From: Stercorarius parasiticus
Taxonomy: Eukaryota > Chordata > Aves > Charadriiformes > Stercorariidae
Direction: 5' to 3'
Length of the DNA: 64,000 bases
NCBI GenBank assembly: GCA_013396915.1
Contig: VWZL01000612.1
Span: 4,848-68,847 of the forward strand
The notes under the pieces are model-generated. The model saw only the letters and a program-made list of their open reading frames with translations, was not told the DNA's origin and did not search any database. Position numbers and translations under genes: made by a program. Below, piece by piece: positions 58,323 through 64,000 of the stretch; within the stretch, counting starts at the first letter, position 1; each line of letters begins with the position of its first letter.

Positions 58323-61300
58323 CTGGTAGGGAGTAAGATGGAGTGTTAGCCCTGGGGAGGGTAAGAATGGTTCACGTGATCCCAGTACAGCAGCAGTCCC
58401 CAGTCCGGCACTGCACCAAGTACAGCCTGGTACAGCTGGGGCTGGGCAGGTTGGAAAGGCAAGCTGTCCCAGCTCCTCTTTGTGGTGGGACACATTCCTC
58501 TCATTCCCAGGTACTTCTGTGACAAATAAAAACATCCCCTAGATCAAGACTGTATCAAAATTCCTCTGGGGTGTCACTTACTGGTGACCCCAGTTCATAC
58601 TGGAAGGTCTGTGCTCTGCCCAGGTGAGTGGCAGATGGCACAGACCCAGCCACCCTCGCCACAAGCCAGCTACAGCAGCTTTTACCAGTGAAATCTCACA
58701 CATATCCCACCACCAGGATTTCGTAGCAGTGGGATATAGATGCACCAGATCCTGCCTCCGAGTGTGGCTCTGGGCCCACATGTGATAATTGCAGGAAATG
58801 AAAGCACAAGTCTACTTCTGTCTTGAAGGCAGAAGTCCCCCTGCCTTCACTAGAAGCAGTGTCAAGCCCTGGCTCCACAGTGAAGCCGTGTCCCAGGTCA
58901 CCCATCCCAGGGGACCAGACACATGTCAGGGTTTCTCCCTACCTCGTTCAGGGCAACGTGCATCTGGTCGATGAGGTACACGTAGAGCTCACTGAGAAAT
59001 GCCTGGAACTCCTCCTGGGTCTCAAACGCCGTGGTCTTCTGGAATTTCTCCCTCACAATCTTCACAACCGCATACTGTGGAGACACGCAACACTTGGACA
59101 AGGCAGGTCCCCCCTGCGCTCCCCACCACCTCCGTAATCATACAGAGCCACAACACACTGATTGTGCCTGAAGCTCCAACTTAGTTCTGAGGAAGAAATC
59201 CAGCCTGGCACTGATAAAAGTAAAAAAAGCAAGCAGGGGTGAATTCCTTTCCCACCTCCCAGCCCTGGCTCTCCCTGACACACCAGTGCCCCTTTAGGGA
59301 CAACATGTGGGAAGGCTGGTGCCCTTTTGGCACAAGAAGGGGTCTCTGAGCAGAGTGTGGTCAAGGCTGACCAGCTGGGAGAGGGGAAATCATCTTTCTG
59401 CCAGCACCGACTGCAAGTGAGGAAGTGCAGTCAACTTTGCCTTCCTCAGGCTATGAGCATGGTGCAAATGGATGTGACAGCTTTGGCGTCTCCCCTCTTT
59501 AACAGGAATGGTTCTCCCGGTGATCAAAGCAGCCTGGCGCCTGCTCTGTTACAGGGAAAATCTGTCCTTCCCCATTCCCACGGCCACAACCCCAAGTGGC
59601 AGGAAGGGATTCTGGAGCAACACATCACCCTAAGTTACCAGCACGGAGCAGCAGTTCCTCACTGAGAAACTGCCAGGACAAAACTAGCAGAGAAGGGAAA
59701 AGCACAATGGACTCTTCACCTTTAGCTGTTCCTTAAAAGCAAAATATTTCCCAGACTTACTGAGCTCGAAGTTGAGCTGACGCTTCTGTTCCTCCAGGGC
59801 TTGGGGGTCTGTTGCTCCCCCATCAGGCAGCTGCTTCCCAAAGAGCTCACGGCATTCACTTAGGATGGAAACGGCAACACTTGTGACACAGTTGTGATAA
59901 TCTTCCACCGCCTAGGAAATAAATAAATAATCAAACTTCACAAGTCACTTAAGCCATCAACCTTGAAATGTATTTTATTTGCCAGAGCCCATGCCTCCCA
60001 TAAACTCCACCTGACTCAAGTCTCAATTAGTCTGTCACGCATCCTTTCCTGTCCGTGCCCGAGGGCTGCGAAAATATCTACATGTAAATACAAAAGAGCT
60101 CCTTCATAATTAGATATTGCTCCTGCTATATTTTTCGATCAGAACCCAGTATTTCAGTCATCATCATCTCTTCTATAGCAGTATAATTGCTTATAAGTAA
60201 AATATATCTCGTTTGTGGGGAGCTTTTTAAACCCCTGGGCCAGCCCTCTTGAGCAGACTGTAATCTCCATAATCTCGGCGGCAGAAGCTTCCATGCGCTG
60301 CAATAATCAAAATGTATCACTCTGTGCACTCCAGACAGCCCAGCACAAATCAATTCTGCAGCAGCACTGGGGTCAGTTATTGAAGTGCTGCTTCTTCCCC
60401 CACTGTTGCTTTGAATTTGCCATTGCCTGGGGGCCATCCGAGGACATTCTCCTTTGATGGCTGCACTGTACCCACAGAAGACGAGCCAGCGCTCCCAGAT
60501 TGTTTTCTGAGGACACCAAAATCCTCAAAAATTCGGGGTGACCTGAGGGTGCCTGGGGCTGAGTCACATTTGTCTGGGTCTGGTGAAGCACACGGGCTGG
60601 TCTGAGCCAAGAAACTCTTGGGACTGCCCAGGGTAAACATAAGGTTCTGGTAGCCTCTTTCCCCAGCATCACATTTCTTTCCAAACACCCCGCCACTGCT
60701 GCCTTCCCTGCCTTTGCTGCATCTTTCCCCTTCGTACGGGCTGCAAACGCAAGTGATAAAGCCCAGGAATGACTTCCCAAGGCATGCTATTATGAAGATA
60801 ACACATCCAGAAGGGGTTTTTTTTCTGCGCATTTCCTCTTCAAACCTCATCTACATGTTGCTGCAGGGCTCAGATTGAGAATGAAGATCCTCCTGTGTGA
60901 GAGGGATGAGGGCAGGATGAGGTGGCAGGGTGGTGGCAAGGCCACAGGCTCTTGCACGTACCTTCTTGGCTCCATCAGTCCGAGGAGGCAGCGGAGGGCG
61001 AGGAGGAATCATCTGCTTGACCCTGTCAATGAGAGGACAGAAGAGATCAGCCAGACACACCGCCAGCAGCGTTGGCTTGTCTTGGGAGCAGGCAGCCTGA
61101 CTCGTGAGGGCTCCAGCTTGTCATCGTGTCCCCAAGACACCTCAGAGGGACCTGGGGCGGGAAGCTGAAGTGTCAGACCAAGAATGAACTCTCAACCAGG
61201 CACTTAGATTCAGAGTTTGTAGCTCATCATAATGTCTTAAGAGAACTAGCTGCTGCCTCACTCCCTGCTGACGATTACACTCCATGGGGATTAGAGAAGA

Positions 61301-63560
61301 TTTATTTAGTTGTTTTCATGGGGTTTGACCGTTCCATCACACAAAAACTACTGTAGAAGCTCAGCCCAGCAGGTAGGCTTAGCATTTGTTATTGCTAGCC
61401 ATCAGAAACACTCTCCTAGAGAAGCAGATCTTCTTATCAAGCTGCTATTCCTTTAACTCACAGCCTCCTGGGTCAGCCAGTTCTTACAGAATAGCTGTGA
61501 GAAAGGTACCAACCCGAGGACAGCTCTGAAGAATTGTGTTACTGTAAACCCCAGGCCACCTGATCCATCAGTTCCCGACATTGCACAGTGCGGCTGTGGC
61601 ACCTCATCCCCTGACTCCTAGACACCACACCAACCCTGTTTGCACCGCTACTAGAGTTACAATGACCACTCAAATATTGATCAAAATATAATTACCATAT
61701 TTTTTACTAAGATTTTAGTAAAATCCTTGGTGTTAAAACAGCTTAATTAGGTAATTAGGGAAAATTTTTACACTGAAGGGGTTATTAAGCATTGGAACAG
61801 GCTGCCCAGGGAAGTGGTGGAGTCACCATCCCTGGGGGTATTTAAAAGCTGGGTAGACACAGGACTTAGAGGTAAGATTTAGTGCTGGTTTTTGTCAGTG
61901 TTGGGTTGATGGTTGGACTCGATGATCTGAAAGGTCCCTTCCAACCGGGGCAATTCTATGATTCTATGATTTCCTGCTTGCTGGTACCAAAACACCATTG
62001 GTCCTTAGAACACAACCCAGCCCACAAAGCAAAGGTGTCACATCCCTGTGTTGGCTCCTACACCAAGCAAAGCAAATTGCTCATTCCTCGCCAAATTTAA
62101 ACCCTCCTGTAACTGTTCTGCTAGCTTACAGAGCTCCTGACCCTCTCGCACTCTCTGCTGTCTGGTCTAGTGCCGTGGCACCAAGAGATCCCCTCGTTTT
62201 GCAGAGACCCGTCACCGTTCCTTGGGAAGCCACAAAACCCGAACAAGTGGGTGCTGCAGCTCCCACGCTCGCAGTCCCACCTTCGCCCAGCCTCAGAACA
62301 GCACCCGTCACCGACGTCCCACCTCCACCCGTGGTCTGGATGAAAACCAAACTGCTTCACTTGCAGATGAGAAAAAAAAAAGCAACAACAACCTGGGGAA
62401 AGCAAGCGAGCGAGGAGGGACGAGCAGAGGCTGGCAGAGGATTTTGGATGGAGCCCAAGAAAGGGAGCTGTGGTTTGCTACTGAGATATGCAGTTAAACG
62501 TCCTTCCAGAAAAAGAACCTCACTGTTGAGCTTGTCTGCCAGGACACATCAGCTGGAGCCCCCCCAACCCTGATCCAGGGCCCTTCCCACAACTCAGGAG
62601 CGCTGATTTTTCAGGCCTGACATCTGCAGCTGCACATGGCAGGCAAACAAGCAGGAACTACACGGAATTCACACAAGTTGCAGTAGGAATGGTATAAAAA
62701 GGGCCAGGAGAAGGTCTGTTCTACGAGGCATTCACCTTTCTCAACCTGTTCATCCTAGAAGACAGCAGGCAGCACCGAAGGTGACACACGTACTTTCCCT
62801 TCAAAGAATGGCTGCTGCTCATATTTCTCTTTGAGAGAGACATACCGCCTGCACTTGTTATACTTTCTTCATTTGCTGCATTTTCTCTTTTTTATTCAAT
62901 AAATTATACACGCTAGGCCTTTCCCGGACTGTAACACACCAGGGCTACCACTGGACAGGAGGTAACTGCCTCAAACCAAGCAGATGGTGAAGCAGCAGAG
63001 AGAGAAGCTCTACAGTGGAACAATGTGAAAACTAATGTAGGAGCCAAGAAATGGGTAGAAGATTGTGAGAAAACTTCTGAAAAGCAAAAAAAAGCAGCAC
63101 TTCCCAGGGCAGTCCCCGCTGGTGGCCGATCCTGACCAAGCAGCTGAACATCACATGCAAGAGGCAAGCACACAGGGATTAATGGGGAACAAAGCCCAGA
63201 CAGGGATGCAGACACTGTTGTGCTGCTCTGCTGTCTCTCTTTTGGAGAGGAATGGCAGGGAGATGCCAGCTCGGATGAATGCAAGTGTTTTCCCAACACA
63301 CCAGATGCCTTCTTTTAAGCAGTCTGGCCAAATCCTCCCCCTGATTCCAGTGGGTTTTGGCTCAGGCCCTCAGCTGGTCCTTACAGAGTGCTCCAAGGGG
63401 GTGGCTCGCTGTTTCTATCCTGCAGAAATGAGTTGTCAGCGCCAGAGTTACAGCACGTCTTTACGCACCATCTGGTGAGGTCCTCTCGCAATCGTCTCGG
63501 TACCAAGGCTTTGTCCAGCTTTATCTCCATCACCAGGAACGTTCCTGCTTCAACGTATGG
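50066..63560 (-). CDS. CFAP70: CFAP70 (TTC18)-family TPR protein, partial at both ends
   Basis: CFAP70 is a ciliary axoneme protein with an N-terminal globular region and C-terminal TPR repeats, linked to outer dynein arm regulation. Exons on the minus strand in order: 63469-63560, 60962-61022, 59720-59911, 58943-59074, 58197-58322, 57506-57639, 57320-57435, 57008-57160, 55754-55849, 54929-54999, 54082-54234, 53200-53361, 52167-52256, 51053-51154, 50735-50782 and 50066-50135 (cut by the gap). All junctions keep phase and give about 599 residues, roughly the C-terminal half. Diagnostic segments are [11 protein letters not shown] joined to [80 protein letters not shown] and QQRFGFGN at the end. 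It could be true CFAP70 or a close paralogue: human CFAP70 lies on chromosome 10, not beside WDR90. Confidence 0.88.
50350..50612 (-). mobile_element. CR1 LINE fragment (CFAP70-like intron)
   Basis: The plus strand begins TCATAGAATCACAGAAGGG, the reversed CR1 3' end, in the same subfamily as the copy at 52.4 kb. It is the shortest minus-sense copy, truncated after the 3' end of ORF2. Confidence 0.92.
52449..52968 (-). mobile_element. CR1 LINE fragment (CFAP70-like intron)
   Basis: The plus strand begins TCACAGAATCACAGAATGG and closely follows the copies at 29.1, 38.7 and 46.8 kb. It ends near GAGCTGGAGGCAGCACTGC, a 5' boundary shared with the 46.8-kb copy. Confidence 0.93.
55850..57007 (-). 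other. CFAP70-like intron with CR1 fragment
   Basis: A 1.16-kb intron before the low-complexity exon. Apart from the plus-sense CR1 piece at 56066-56278, nothing coding was recognised. Confidence 0.6.
56066..56278 (+). mobile_element. CR1 3'-end fragment, plus sense
   Basis: It reads in CR1 sense from GAAATTCTTTACTGTGGG to AACCATTCTGTGATTTTATG, so it is antisense to the host gene. Only the last 210 bp or so of the element remain. Confidence 0.9.
58943..63560 (-). CDS. CFAP70: CFAP70-like exons before the TPR region
   Basis: Exon 63469-63560 encodes [20 protein letters not shown] and ends in phase 2. Its last two bases plus the first base of 60962-61022 make the W of [14 protein letters not shown]. 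Then come 59720-59911 ([20 protein letters not shown]) and 58943-59074 ([20 protein letters not shown]). These match the middle of CFAP70 and contain no TPR. The intron 61023-63468 is 2.4 kb and holds a CR1 piece. Upstream exons must lie beyond 64000. Confidence 0.87.
59912..60961 (-). other. CFAP70-like intron with AT-rich block
   Basis: This 1.05-kb intron has no recognised exon or repeat. Its part at about 60060-60360 is markedly AT-rich, with several ATTA/TAATTA-like words in a GC-rich neighbourhood. That would fit a conserved noncoding element, but conservation cannot be judged here. Confidence 0.3.
61757..61970 (+). mobile_element. CR1 3'-end fragment, plus sense
   Basis: The plus strand reads GGAACAGGCTGCCCAGGGAA through GGTTGGACTCGATGATCTG to ATTCTATGATTCTATGAT, the CR1 3' end. 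It is antisense to the host gene, inside the intron 61023-63468. I see nothing else recognisable in that intron. Confidence 0.93.
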
Positions 63561-63568
63561 CTGTGAGG

Positions 63569-64000
63569 ATAGAATCATAGAATTGTTAGGGTTGGAAGGG
63601 ACCTTAAAGATCATCTAGTTCCAACCCCCCTGCCATGGGCAGGGACACCTCCCACTAGATCAGGTTGCTCAGAGCCCCGTCCAGCCTGGCCTTAAAAACT
63701 TCCAGGGATGGGGCAGCCACAGCTTCTCTGGGCAACCTGTTCCAGTGTCTCACCACCCTCAAGGAGAACTTCCTAACATCCAATCTGAATCAACCCATTG
63801 TTGTTTTAATCCATTCCCTCTAGTCCTACCATTACCCGACATCCTAAAAAGTCCCTCCCCAGCTTTCTTGTAGGCCCTCTTAAGATACTGGTAGGCCACT
63901 ATAAGATCTCCTGGGAGCCTTCTTTTCTCCAGACTGAAGAACCCCAACTCTCTCAGTCTGTCCCCATAGGAGAGGTGCTCCAGCCCTCTGATCATCCTCG
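63569..64000 (-). mobile_element. CR1 LINE fragment, continues past the window edge
   Basis: The plus strand begins ATAGAATCATAGAATTG, the reversed CR1 3' terminus. It runs to the window end, with ORF2-tail residues on the minus strand (LEHLSYGDRLRELGFFSLEK). The 3' terminus lies only 8 bases from the CFAP70-like exon boundary at 63560. Confidence 0.94.

Noticed and set aside
61998..62573. A 191-codon plus-strand frame and antisense partner in the CFAP70-like intron
   Set aside because: No recognisable domain on either strand, and the flanking CFAP70-like exons splice in phase without it.

Overview
The window is vertebrate nuclear DNA from a bird. It holds many 5'-truncated CR1 LINE fragments with the avian-type 3' terminus (ATTCTATGATTCTAT), one avian ERV-type solo LTR, and small exons in a GC-rich background. 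It resembles a gene-dense avian chromosome region matching human 16p13.3, where WDR90 and RHOT2 are also neighbours. I cannot name the species. No prokaryotic features, CRISPR arrays or structural RNA genes were seen.

Three multi-exon genes lie head to tail on the minus strand. From right to left (their transcription order) they are a CFAP70-family gene (50066-63560, open at both ends), WDR90 (16765-48718) and RHOT2 (4101-16057). Exons were built by hand from homology, GT/AG sites and codon phase. The RHOT2 and CFAP70-like models chain in phase through every junction seen. WDR90 does so except in its fast-evolving linker (28.5-31 kb).

Layout: 82-1250 is a minisatellite with a unit of about 20 bp. 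1251-4100 is GC-rich flank with no gene I can support, perhaps a long RHOT2 3' UTR. RHOT2 exons 2-19 follow, with exon 1 missing next to a 15-N gap at 16349. WDR90 follows with about 42 exons; its poly(A) signal lies under 500 bp from RHOT2 exon 2. A degenerate minisatellite leads into a 971-N gap (49095-50065), which must hide the CFAP70-like 3' end and WDR90 exon 1. The CFAP70-like C-terminal half (16 exons, TPR repeats) fills the rest, and its 5' end lies beyond 64000.

All three products relate to microtubules. RHOT2 (Miro2) is a tail-anchored outer mitochondrial membrane GTPase that links mitochondria to motors. WDR90 (POC16) is a centriole wall protein with a CFAP20-like domain. CFAP70 is an axonemal TPR protein. 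The WDR90-RHOT2 pair is an old linkage. A CFAP70-family gene directly upstream of WDR90 is not the human arrangement (human CFAP70 is on chromosome 10) and is the most interesting context feature. I found no convincing undescribed molecular system. The points worth following are this linkage, a CR1 end that supplies a splice-acceptor region, the WDR90 linker, and the gap-hidden exons.
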